DNA from: Dehalococcoidia bacterium UBA1332
GTDB taxonomy: Bacteria; Chloroflexota; Dehalococcoidia; Lucifugimonadales; Lucifugimonadaceae
Reading direction: 5' to 3'
DNA: 6,184 nt
Assembly (NCBI GenBank): GCA_002306745.1
Contig: DBSW01000110.1
Location: forward strand, 1-6,184
Positions 1 to 6,184 of the stretch are shown here, piece by piece. Each line of letters begins with the position of its first letter. The first letter of the stretch is position 1. The notes under the pieces were generated by a model. That model searched no databases. It was not told the origin of the DNA and was given only the letters and a program-made list of their open reading frames with translations. The position numbers were made by a program, and so were the translations under genes.

Positions 1-1821
1 CCAGATCGTGAAGGAGAGGCAATATCCTGGCACCTCGTAGAAGCTGCCGACCTCGCCAGGTCAGGGAACCTTAAGCGGGTTGTGTTCCATGAGATCACAA
101 ACGACGCAATTGAAGAAGCGTTCTCGCACCCCCGTGATATAGATATGGAATTAGTCAACGCCCAACAAGCCCGACGACTTTTAGATCGTATCGTCGGCTA
201 CCGACTAAGCCCAGTCTTATGGAGCAAAGTCAAACGCGGATTATCTGCTGGGCGCGTCCAATCTGTAGCATTGAGAATCATAGTTGATAGAGAACGAGAA
301 ATTGAAGCGTTTAAACCCAAAGAGTACTGGGTGATTACTGTAGATCTCGAAACTAAAACTGAAGAAAAGAAGTTCAACTTAACTGCAAATTTGACTTCAG
401 TTCCTGATCAGAAGGGCAAACCAGTGGTTGATAACGAAACCACTGCACTCGAAATAAAAAAGGATCTAGACGCAGGCCGTTATTCCGTATCGAAAGTAAC
501 AAGGCGCGAAGTAAAGCAAAGACCTCGCCCACCATTTACAACAAGTACTTTGCAACAGCAAGCAGCTCGATCTTTCAGATTCAATGCACAACGCACGATG
601 CGTATAGCCCAAGACCTGTACGAAGGAATTGAACTAGGTAGCGCTGAACCAGTCGGCCTAATAACTTATATGCGAACAGACTCGGTGAATCTAGCCCAAA
701 ACGCTCTCGATGAAGCGATGACATTTATCAAATCCAATTACGGAGACGAGTACACAAATGGTCCGAAGAGGTATCACACACGGAGCAAAGCCGCACAGGA
801 GGCTCATGAAGCAATTAGACCAACATCCGTAGATTACACCCCTGAAAAGGTTGCTAAGTTTCTTTCACAGGAACAACTACGCCTATACACCATGATCTGG
901 AAGCGCACGCTTGCTAGCCAAATGGCTGATGCCATTGTAGATAACACTGGCGTTGACATCACAGCGAAAACCGAAAACGGAAGCGAGTACATCGTGCGCG
1001 CTACAGGATCTGTAATTAAATTTGATGGTTATCGCAGACTATACATTGAAACAAAAGATGAAGACGCAGAAGACGAAAATAGCAACCAACTACCTCCATT
1101 AAACGACGGAAACAACCTTACAAAAGTAAAAGTTGATGCCGATCAAAAATTCACTCAACCTCCACCTCGTTACACTGAGGCAAACTTAATTAGATTTTTG
1201 GAAGAACAGGGAATCGGTCGGCCTAGCACATATGCGTCAATCGTAGGGACAATCGAACGCAGATATTACGTTGACCGTCAAAAATCTCGCTTCAAACCCA
1301 CACCTATGGGGGTCGCAGTTTCTGATTTCTTGTCAAATTACTTCGCAAACATAATGGACACAGGCTTCACTTCTGATATGGAAGCGAAACTCGACTCAGT
1401 TGCCGAAGGTGAGCAAGATTGGGTCGAAATGCTAAAGGAATTCTTCGCCCCCTTTGATCAGGCCGTGACTGAAACAGCGAATAAAGCTGAAAGAGTTGAT
1501 CGCAGGAGCCTGTTGCAAATGAGTGAAGAAAAATGCGACGGCGGAGATCTACTCGTCATCCGTAACGGCCGTTACGGTAAATTCCTGTCGTGTGGACGTT
1601 TTCCAGAATGCAGGGTCGCTATTTCAGAACGTCCTGGCGAACGAGCCACAGGAGAAGTCAAAGAAAACTGGGAGATCGCTTGGAAAGCTGCTATGGAGAA
1701 ATGTGCAATACTGCATCCCGAGGCTGCTGCAAAAGTTGCCCAAGAAGCTGAAGCTAAGCAAAGTGCCAGTCGAAAACGTCGCAAGAAAAAACCATCAACA
1801 GGTGCCACAGTCAATAACTAA
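1..1821 (+). CDS. topA: DNA topoisomerase I (type IA), 5'-truncated by window edge
   Basis: Type IA topoisomerase that relaxes negative supercoils by cutting one strand through a 5'-phosphotyrosine link. The frame is open from base 1 and enters at PDREGEAISWHL, the second half of the TOPRIM acidic DxDxE motif, so roughly 110 N-terminal residues lie upstream. The GTG at 82 is internal, not the start. About 606 residues are visible. Landmarks in order are LSAGRVQSVALR (bases 247-282), the active-site block GLITYMRTDS with catalytic Tyr at 667-669 and Arg at 673-675, AHEAIRPT near 805, and GIGRPSTYAS near 1210. A single C-terminal zinc-ribbon-like segment follows, with GRYGKFLSCGRFPEC, but it has only three cysteines (codons 1534, 1591, 1609). 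The protein ends in a lysine/arginine-rich tail (1771-1791). Stop is TAA at 1819-1821. The xerC-like gene follows after 18 bases in the same frame. Family identity is certain. Confidence 0.97.
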   Translation, partial: PDREGEAISWHLVEAADLARSGNLKRVVFHEITNDAIEEAFSHPRDIDMELVNAQQARRLLDRIVGYRLSPVLWSKVKRGLSAGRVQSVALRIIVDREREIEAFKPKEYWVITVDLETKTEEKKFNLTANLTSVPDQKGKPVVDNETTALEIKKDLDAGRYSVSKVTRREVKQRPRPPFTTSTLQQQAARSFRFNAQRTMRIAQDLYEGIELGSAEPVGLITYMRTDSVNLAQNALDEAMTFIKSNYGDEYTNGPKRYHTRSKAAQEAHEAIRPTSVDYTPEKVAKFLSQEQLRLYTMIWKRTLASQMADAIVDNTGVDITAKTENGSEYIVRATGSVIKFDGYRRLYIETKDEDAEDENSNQLPPLNDGNNLTKVKVDADQKFTQPPPRYTEANLIRFLEEQGIGRPSTYASIVGTIERRYYVDRQKSRFKPTPMGVAVSDFLSNYFANIMDTGFTSDMEAKLDSVAEGEQDWVEMLKEFFAPFDQAVTETANKAERVDRRSLLQMSEEKCDGGDLLVIRNGRYGKFLSCGRFPECRVAISERPGERATGEVKENWEIAWKAAMEKCAILHPEAAAKVAQEAEAKQSASRKRRKKKPSTGATVNN

Positions 1822-1839
1822 TATCAGGCCCGTGATTAT

Positions 1840-2859
1840 GTGAAACCGATGAACAAACTTCCCTCACCTGCCATGTTGGCTGCCCTGGCTCGCATCGGTC
1901 GTCCAGAACTATACGAATACATCCATGATTACTGCGCATATTTATCAACAGCGCGCCAATTGTCTGAGCACACAGTTCGAAACTACATTAGCGATCTAGT
2001 CCCATTTATTGAGTATTTAGATTCACAAGGAATTAGATCTCTAAGCGACACTGACAGACTTACTCTTCGAAACTATCTCGCATTTCTGATTGACATTGGC
2101 TTCAATCGCAGTAGTGTGGCTAGAAAGCTCTCTGCACTCAAATCTTTCTTTAGATTCTTGCGCCACATAGGGGTATCAGAAAACGACCAAAGTAATATGG
2201 TTATAGGCCCTAAAAAAGAAAAAAAGCTTCCCACAATCGGATCCACGCTCGAAATCGATAGACTTCTAAATGAACCTGATACCAACACAAATGCTGGGAT
2301 CAGGGATCGGGCACTTTTAGAAATTCTTTACGGCGCAGGACTGCGTGTTTCTGAAGTCAATGCGACTAACCTAAATGATTTAGACATTGACCAACGAGAA
2401 ATCCGAGTAATCGGAAAAGGTGGAAAGCCTCGCATAGCACTTTTTGGTGAACAAGCAGAAGCGTCTATACGTAGGTATTTACTTTATGTCAGACCAATTT
2501 TGGTTTCTAGAAAATCCGAAGCAGCCATGTGGGTAAACCAAGTCGGAGGCAGATTATCGAGTAGGTCGATCCAGCGAATCGTAAAAAAACATTCACTGAG
2601 CGCGGGTCTAGATCCTGACTTTCATACACACTCTTTGCGTCACAGTTTTGCGACGCACCTTCTAGATGGTGGAGCAGACTTACGAGTAGTACAAGATCTA
2701 CTGGGACATAGTAGCCCGGCGACAACACAAATTTATACGCAAGTTTCCGCTGAGCAAGCCAGAAAAGTTTATCTAACTGCACATCCCAGAGCAGCCAAAA
2801 ATAGACGAGGAAGCAAATCTAACGGTCCAAATGTGCAGCAATCAGAGGACATCGCATAG
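1840..2859 (+). CDS. xerC: Tyrosine site-specific recombinase, XerC/XerD type
   Basis: Tyrosine recombinase of the Xer group, which resolves chromosome dimers at dif sites during division. From the GTG at 1840 it is 339 residues. The N-terminal SAM-like core-binding domain (about 27-112, LSEHTVRNYISDL) precedes the catalytic domain (about 130-315). All six catalytic positions are present: Arg169 (GLRVSEV), Lys193 (GKGGK), His264 and Arg267 (HSLRH), His290 (LGHSS) and nucleophile Tyr299 (IYTQV); spacing matches E. coli XerD. The N-terminus is about 15 residues longer than usual and the tail after 310 is basic and low-complexity. The start is uncertain: GTG 1840, ATG 1849 and ATG 1873 are in frame and none has a strong ribosome site (only AGG at 1826-1828). 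Position after topA and lack of flanking repeats favour a housekeeping Xer protein over a mobile-element integrase. XerC versus XerD cannot be settled from one copy; the symbol follows the usual topA-neighbour assignment. Confidence 0.93.
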   Translation: MKPMNKLPSPAMLAALARIGRPELYEYIHDYCAYLSTARQLSEHTVRNYISDLVPFIEYLDSQGIRSLSDTDRLTLRNYLAFLIDIGFNRSSVARKLSALKSFFRFLRHIGVSENDQSNMVIGPKKEKKLPTIGSTLEIDRLLNEPDTNTNAGIRDRALLEILYGAGLRVSEVNATNLNDLDIDQREIRVIGKGGKPRIALFGEQAEASIRRYLLYVRPILVSRKSEAAMWVNQVGGRLSSRSIQRIVKKHSLSAGLDPDFHTHSLRHSFATHLLDGGADLRVVQDLLGHSSPATTQIYTQVSAEQARKVYLTAHPRAAKNRRGSKSNGPNVQQSEDIA

Positions 2860-2927
2860 TAATCTTGATCTTGTAAGATAAACCCTCGATGCTTTTTCTT
2901 CATAGTAGACAGTAGATTGTTTAACAA

Positions 2928-2942
2928 CCCGACCACGGGAGG
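2928..2942 (+). promoter_or_regulatory. aroQ ribosome binding site within a small GC hairpin
   Basis: GGGAGG at 2937-2942 lies 5 bases before the TTG at 2948 and is the best Shine-Dalgarno match in the window; it decides the aroQ start. The bases CCCG (2928-2931) and CGGG (2936-2939) can pair across an ACCA loop, which would cover part of the site. The stem is only 4 bp, so a regulatory role is speculative, while the ribosome site itself is well supported. Confidence 0.6.
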
Positions 2943-2947
2943 CAATT

Positions 2948-3388
2948 TTGCCAGCAACCATTCTCGTAATTAACGGACCTAACCTTAATAATCTCGGACA
3001 GAGAGACCAATCACTATACGGCTCCAAAACTCTTACTGATATTCAGAAAGACATTTCTACACAAGCTGAAAAGCTAGAAATTCGTGTTAAATTCTTTCAA
3101 TCTAACCATGAAGGAGCGATCGTTGATTTCATTCAAGGCGAGTCTGCTGAAGCCGAAGGAGTGATAATTAATGCTGGAGCATTGACTCAAGTGGGCTACT
3201 CAATTCTTGATGCATTACTCGATTCCTCGCTACCTTTTGTAGAAGTTCATCTATCGAATATTCATGCAAGAGAAAAATTTAGGCAAAAATCCGTTTTCGC
3301 TGAAAAAGCGATTGGTCAAATAGCAGGTTTCGGTGCCGCAGGGTACATTTATGCCCTTGACCACCTTGCTTCGACGTTAAACACCTAG
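2948..3388 (+). CDS. aroQ: 3-dehydroquinate dehydratase, type II
   Basis: Cytosolic enzyme of the shikimate pathway that converts 3-dehydroquinate to 3-dehydroshikimate, an early step towards aromatic amino acids. At 146 residues it is the normal length for the small dodecameric type II family. The N-terminal signature INGPNLNNLGQRDQSLYG carries Arg19 and catalytic Tyr24. SNHEGAIVDFIQ (52-63), Asn75, Asp88, VEVHLSNIHARE (98-109) with catalytic His101, and Arg112 also match. The TTG start is supported by GGGAGG five bases upstream and by the signature starting at residue 8. Odd: the segment 75-88, usually close to NPGAYTHTSVAIRD, reads NAGALTQVGYSILD, so the substrate-contacting His81 is Gln. 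The overall fold is clearly conserved, so I call the same activity, with the substitution flagged. The Xaa-Pro peptidase gene follows after 30 bases, an arrangement known from Firmicutes and other phyla. Confidence 0.93.
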   Translation: MPATILVINGPNLNNLGQRDQSLYGSKTLTDIQKDISTQAEKLEIRVKFFQSNHEGAIVDFIQGESAEAEGVIINAGALTQVGYSILDALLDSSLPFVEVHLSNIHAREKFRQKSVFAEKAIGQIAGFGAAGYIYALDHLASTLNT

Positions 3389-3404
3389 AACTATCATGAT
3401 CATT

Positions 3405-3408
3405 AGGA
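3405..3408 (+). promoter_or_regulatory. Weak ribosome binding site for the Xaa-Pro peptidase gene
   Basis: AGGA lies 10 bases before the TTG at 3419. An in-frame TAG at 3404-3406 rules out any start further upstream, and the next methionine is more than 100 residues into the protein, so this weak site and TTG together fix the start. Confidence 0.45.
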
Positions 3409-3418
3409 TCTATTATCT

Positions 3419-4504
3419 TTGAGTAACTTTCTATTTCCGTCACGTCTAAAAAAGCTAAGAAGCAAAATCGGTAATCAAGAGCTCGATGCAATTTTCATTA
3501 GCAATGCTGAAAATAGACGATACTTTTCAGGTTTTACCAGTAGCGCTGGTTATCTACTAGTCACACCAGACCAAGCCATAATTTGCACTGACTTTCGCTA
3601 CACAGAGCAGGCGGCTCAACAAGCCCCAGACTGGCGCGTCGAACGTATAGGTGGCAAGCCAGATTGGATCGCAAATCTGGTCAAAGAATTAGAAATACAT
3701 AAAATCGGTTTCGAAGCTGATGATATGACAGTAAATACCCTTGAGCGATTCAAAAAATCACTAAAGGAGAATAATGTCTACGCTGAGCTCCACCCCACCT
3801 CAGATTACGGAGTAGATCTTCGAGCTTACAAAGATAACAACGAACTAGAACTTTTAGAAAATGCCATAGATATCGGGGACCAAGCTTTTGAAGAAACAGC
3901 CAGTCAATTAAAAGTTGGTATGACTGAAAAAGAAGCCGCGTGGATTTTCGAACAGGCAGTACGAGTCAGAGGTGCTGAATCAATTTCATTTGATACGATC
4001 GTCGCCGTAGGCCCTAATGCAGCTCGCCCTCACCATGAACCAAGCGATTCCAAAATCGTTGAGGGGCAAACGATCATTTTCGACTGCGGAGCACGTTTTA
4101 AAGGCTACTGTTCGGACCTAACCCGTACGCTCGTATTAGGCGAAGCAGACGACGAAATAAAACGAATTTATGACATAGTTTTGACGGCACAACTCGCAGC
4201 AATTGAACTGGTTACATCAGGAATGACCGGCGAAGACTGCGATGCTATCGCTCGAAATATCATTTCAGAAGCAGGCCACGGAAATGACTTCGGTCATAGC
4301 CTAGGCCACGGACTTGGGCTTGAAGTGCATGAACAGCCAGGAGTAGGACCGAACTCAAAAGGCAAATTAGAAAACGGAATGCCGTTTACTATCGAACCAG
4401 GTATATATATACCAGGATGGGGAGGTGTACGAATAGAAGACGTCGTAGTGCTTGAAAATGATAAAGCACGAGTTCTTAGTCACGCCAGAAAAATGAAGTT
4501 CTAG
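3419..4504 (+). CDS. M24B metallopeptidase, Xaa-Pro aminopeptidase/prolidase family
   Basis: Cytosolic two-metal peptidase that cleaves next to proline (aminopeptidase P or X-Pro dipeptidase). It is 361 residues, typical of the short bacterial PepP/PepQ/YqhT forms. The N-terminal creatinase-like domain (about 1-135) contains NRRYFSGFTSSAGYLLV and TDFRYTEQA. The C-terminal pita-bread domain (about 140-358) has all five metal ligands: Asp222 (FDCGA), Asp233 (SDLTRT), His297 (GHGLGLEVHE), Glu326 (TIEPG) and Glu340 (RIEDVV), at spacings like E. coli PepP. His293 and His304 match the conserved proton-relay histidines. The TTG start is the only workable one, because a TAG sits in frame at 3404-3406 and the protein aligns with family N-termini from residue 8. 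Stop is TAG at 4502-4504. Linkage to aroQ upstream and efp downstream is recurrent in bacteria. Aminopeptidase P cannot be told from prolidase by sequence alone, so no symbol is given. Confidence 0.93.
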   Translation: MSNFLFPSRLKKLRSKIGNQELDAIFISNAENRRYFSGFTSSAGYLLVTPDQAIICTDFRYTEQAAQQAPDWRVERIGGKPDWIANLVKELEIHKIGFEADDMTVNTLERFKKSLKENNVYAELHPTSDYGVDLRAYKDNNELELLENAIDIGDQAFEETASQLKVGMTEKEAAWIFEQAVRVRGAESISFDTIVAVGPNAARPHHEPSDSKIVEGQTIIFDCGARFKGYCSDLTRTLVLGEADDEIKRIYDIVLTAQLAAIELVTSGMTGEDCDAIARNIISEAGHGNDFGHSLGHGLGLEVHEQPGVGPNSKGKLENGMPFTIEPGIYIPGWGGVRIEDVVVLENDKARVLSHARKMKF

Positions 4505-4522
4505 CGTGAAATATAACGTATA

Positions 4523-4550
4523 TTGGTAAGCTCAGAAGCGAACATATAAC
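4523..4550 (+). promoter_or_regulatory. Candidate sigma70-type promoter for efp
   Basis: TTGGTA (4523-4528) and TATAAC (4545-4550) are separated by 16 bases and resemble -35 and -10 elements (TTGACA, TATAAT). Transcription would begin near 4557, giving a leader of about 19 bases before the efp ATG at 4576. The gap is AT-rich, which makes chance matches fairly likely, so this is a prediction only. Confidence 0.35.
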
Positions 4551-4575
4551 CGGCAAATAACTAACAAGAAACACG

Positions 4576-5139
4576 ATGACAATCTCTTCCAGCGAAATTC
4601 GTCGCAATATGACTATCATCCTCGATGATGATGTCTACCAAATCCTAGACTGGCAACACCGCCAAGCGCCTAAGGCACCACCCACTCTTACTCTAAAAGT
4701 GCGTCAAGTAAAGAGCGGGAATGTGTACGAGCGAAAACTTCAAGGTAATCAGAAGTTGACGAAAGCTGAGGTTGAAACACCAACCGTCCAGTATCTATAC
4801 CCAGACGGTGATATGTATAACTTTATGGACTCAGAAACTTTCGAACAATTCGCTATCAGCGAAGAAATACTCGGAGACAATCTAAAATATATCGCAGAGG
4901 GTGACACTCTTGAGGTAACGATGTACGAAGGGGTGCCGCTTTCAGTTGAAATCGCATCCTCGGTAGTTCTTGAGATCGGCCAGACCGATATTGGGCTTAG
5001 AGGGGATACACAAAGCGGAGCTACTAAACCGGCCACCACAACCACCGGGCACGCCCTACAGGTTCCTTTGTTTGTTTCGACAGGCGATAGAATAATGGTA
5101 AACACTACCACAGGCGAATACACTGGTCGGGCCGAATAA
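4576..5139 (+). CDS. efp: Elongation factor P
   Basis: Translation factor that binds between the ribosomal P and E sites and speeds peptide bond formation at consecutive prolines. The 187 residues match family length. Three beta-barrel domains are seen: KOW-like domain I (about 1-63, ISSSEIRRNMTIILDDDVYQIL), OB domain II (about 66-128, VQYLYPDGDMYNFMDSETF) and C-terminal OB domain III (about 130-187, with GDTQSGATKPAT and VPLFVSTGDRIMVNTTTGEY). The ATG at 4576 fits the usual N-terminus; the Met at residue 12 corresponds to an internal conserved Met. The ribosome site is weak (AAGAAA region). Odd: the loop that points to the peptidyl-transferase centre, usually PGKGG, reads QAPKAPPT. It aligns without gaps, so Lys33 holds the modified-lysine position (K34 in E. 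coli) but sits between prolines. No modification enzyme gene (epmA, epmB, earP, ymfI) is visible here. Downstream is xseA after 85 bases. Confidence 0.96.
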   Translation: MTISSSEIRRNMTIILDDDVYQILDWQHRQAPKAPPTLTLKVRQVKSGNVYERKLQGNQKLTKAEVETPTVQYLYPDGDMYNFMDSETFEQFAISEEILGDNLKYIAEGDTLEVTMYEGVPLSVEIASSVVLEIGQTDIGLRGDTQSGATKPATTTTGHALQVPLFVSTGDRIMVNTTTGEYTGRAE

Positions 5140-5224
5140 ATAAACCGTTTAGACCGCTGCCGAATTCTTTTGTTCAGCCAAAACGATTTTGTTGTCTGGG
5201 TCACAGGTGTGAAAAGATCCATTT

Positions 5225-6184
5225 ATGACAGGTAATCACGATCTAAACGATGAAACTACTAGGCTAGTAACTGCATACACCGTAACAGCGGTCGCCGACT
5301 ACATAAAAGCAACCCTTGAATCCGATCCTAGGCTCTCTGATCTCACGGTTGTTGGAGAAGCCTCTGGGTACCGAAATCCATCATCTGGCCACCACTATTT
5401 CTCATTAAGAGACGATAAATCGGTAATCCGTTGCGTGATGTTCAGGTCAGGCAAAGGAGGTGAATTCCTATCTGATGGCAATCAAGTCATATGCCATGGC
5501 CGGATATCAATGTATCCCGCCAGAGGAGATATGCAATTCTATGTAGACCGTGTTGAACCTGACGGTGTCGGAGCGTTACAAAAGGCCTTCGAAGAACTAC
5601 GTAAACGATTAGAGACTGAAGGAATTTTCGATTTAGATCGCAAACGCATAATTCCTTCCATGCCTAGTCGTATCGCAGTAATAACCTCGCCTACCGGTGC
5701 AGTTATCCAAGACATTCTGAATGTACTAACTCGGCGCTACCCCCTTGCCGAACTGACGTTGATTCCTGCATCAGTTCAGGGAGAAAAAGCTGCTCCTGAA
5801 ATTGTTCAGGCATTTCAAATATTAAATGCGATTGATGACATTGATGTGGCGATACTTGCTCGAGGTGGAGGGTCTCTTGAAGACCTTTGGCCATTCAATG
5901 AAGAATCTGTTGCACGAGCGATCTTCGGCAGTAACGTGCCAGTCGTTACCGGAATTGGTCATGAAACCGACACAACTATCGCAGATTATGTCGCTGATAA
6001 ACGAGCTCCAACTCCATCAGCCGCAGCCGAAATAATAGCACCTGACATATACGATTTAACCGAAAGCACAGTTGATTATGGAACACGTATAAATAGCGCC
6101 ATAATTAGAATTATCAGGGACAACAGATCGAGGTTCGAATTAGCTCTAGACCGTATAAACGGACGAACGCCGGTTACAACCATT
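5225..6184 (+). CDS. xseA: Exodeoxyribonuclease VII large subunit, 3'-truncated by window edge
   Basis: Large catalytic subunit of exonuclease VII, which with several XseB subunits degrades single-stranded DNA from either end into acid-insoluble oligonucleotides during repair. The frame is open for 320 codons to the window end; family members have about 400-460 residues, so the C-terminal helical part is missing. The N-terminal OB-fold (about 16-112) contains VADYIKATLESDPRLSDLTV and SSGHHYFSLRDD. The catalytic domain begins near 117 and shows ITSPTGAVIQDIL (Asp163), ARGGGSLEDLWPFN (Arg213) and GIGHETDTTIADYVADKRAP (His246, Asp249). These correspond to D155, R205, H238 and D241 of the E. coli enzyme, all with the same offset of 8. 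The ATG at 5225 is the first start after an in-frame TGA at 5210-5212; the ribosome site is only an A-rich GAAAAGA. xseB is the expected next gene outside the window. Confidence 0.96.
   Translation, partial: MTGNHDLNDETTRLVTAYTVTAVADYIKATLESDPRLSDLTVVGEASGYRNPSSGHHYFSLRDDKSVIRCVMFRSGKGGEFLSDGNQVICHGRISMYPARGDMQFYVDRVEPDGVGALQKAFEELRKRLETEGIFDLDRKRIIPSMPSRIAVITSPTGAVIQDILNVLTRRYPLAELTLIPASVQGEKAAPEIVQAFQILNAIDDIDVAILARGGGSLEDLWPFNEESVARAIFGSNVPVVTGIGHETDTTIADYVADKRAPTPSAAAEIIAPDIYDLTESTVDYGTRINSAIIRIIRDNRSRFELALDRINGRTPVTTI

Noticed and set aside
82..84. GTG at 82 as the topA start
   Set aside because: The frame is open and encodes the conserved TOPRIM motif PDREGEAISWHL from base 1, so the true start is upstream of the window.
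1523..1843. A 106-codon + strand open frame overlapping the end of topA
   Set aside because: It lies in another frame inside conserved TopA sequence, shows no recognisable domain, and runs into the recombinase start; a shadow frame.
1840..2859. Recombinase as the integrase of a phage or integrative element
   Set aside because: Its length, complete Xer-like motifs and position between topA and aroQ fit housekeeping Xer; no att-like repeats, cargo genes or tRNA are seen.
2871..2900. TTTTTCTT run after the recombinase gene as a terminator
   Set aside because: No GC-rich stem precedes it; ATCTT-GT-AAGAT (2869-2880) is short, A-T rich and too far from the T-run.
4510..4528. A dif-like site near ATAACGTATATTGGTAA
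   Set aside because: The central bases resemble E. coli dif, but the left arm matches at only about 5 of 11 positions and the right arm hardly at all; AT-rich chance similarity.
5179..5191. CAAAA-CGA-TTTTG hairpin after efp as a terminator
   Set aside because: The stem is five almost entirely A-T pairs with no following T-run, so it is too weak for an intrinsic terminator.
4749..5222. A 157-codon open frame on the - strand across efp
   Set aside because: It is antisense to highly conserved EF-P, of low-complexity Ser/Val/Thr composition, with no recognisable family or ribosome site.

Overview
The window is a tightly packed, single-strand stretch of a bacterial chromosome. It holds six housekeeping genes, all on the + strand: topA (3' part), a xerC/xerD-type recombinase, aroQ, an Xaa-Pro peptidase gene (pepP/pepQ family), efp and xseA (5' part). 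Both end genes are cut by the window edges. The gaps between genes are 18 to 88 bases, and no stretch above 300 bases lacks a gene. No RNA gene, mobile element, repeat array or CRISPR was seen.

Organism: composition is moderately AT-rich by eye, and three of the five visible starts are GTG or TTG. The aroQ-pepP-efp block is known from Firmicutes and other Gram-positive-like lineages, and topA near xerC is also a familiar pairing. The run topA-xerC-aroQ-pepP-efp-xseA, with an unusual EF-P loop, suggests to me an uncultured Chloroflexota (Dehalococcoidia/SAR202-like) genome. That placement is inference from gene order and general protein character, not a database result.

Layout: 1-1821 encodes the C-terminal ~606 residues of DNA topoisomerase I, entering inside the TOPRIM acidic motif. 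1840-2859 encodes a complete tyrosine recombinase with all six catalytic residues. 2948-3388 is a type II 3-dehydroquinate dehydratase behind a good ribosome binding site. 3419-4504 is a complete M24 metallopeptidase. 4576-5139 is elongation factor P, possibly with its own promoter. 5225 to the end is the first 320 residues of the exonuclease VII large subunit.

Functionally, topA, xerC and xseA concern DNA topology, chromosome resolution and DNA repair. aroQ serves the shikimate pathway. The peptidase and EF-P both deal with proline: cleaving X-Pro bonds and relieving ribosome stalling at polyproline. Colinearity and short gaps suggest co-transcription, with a possible internal promoter before efp.

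I do not see a novel system here. The points most worth a second look are changes inside known families: a proline-flanked tip lysine in the EF-P loop, substitution of a substrate-binding histidine in AroQ, and an incomplete zinc-binding cysteine set plus a basic tail in TopA.
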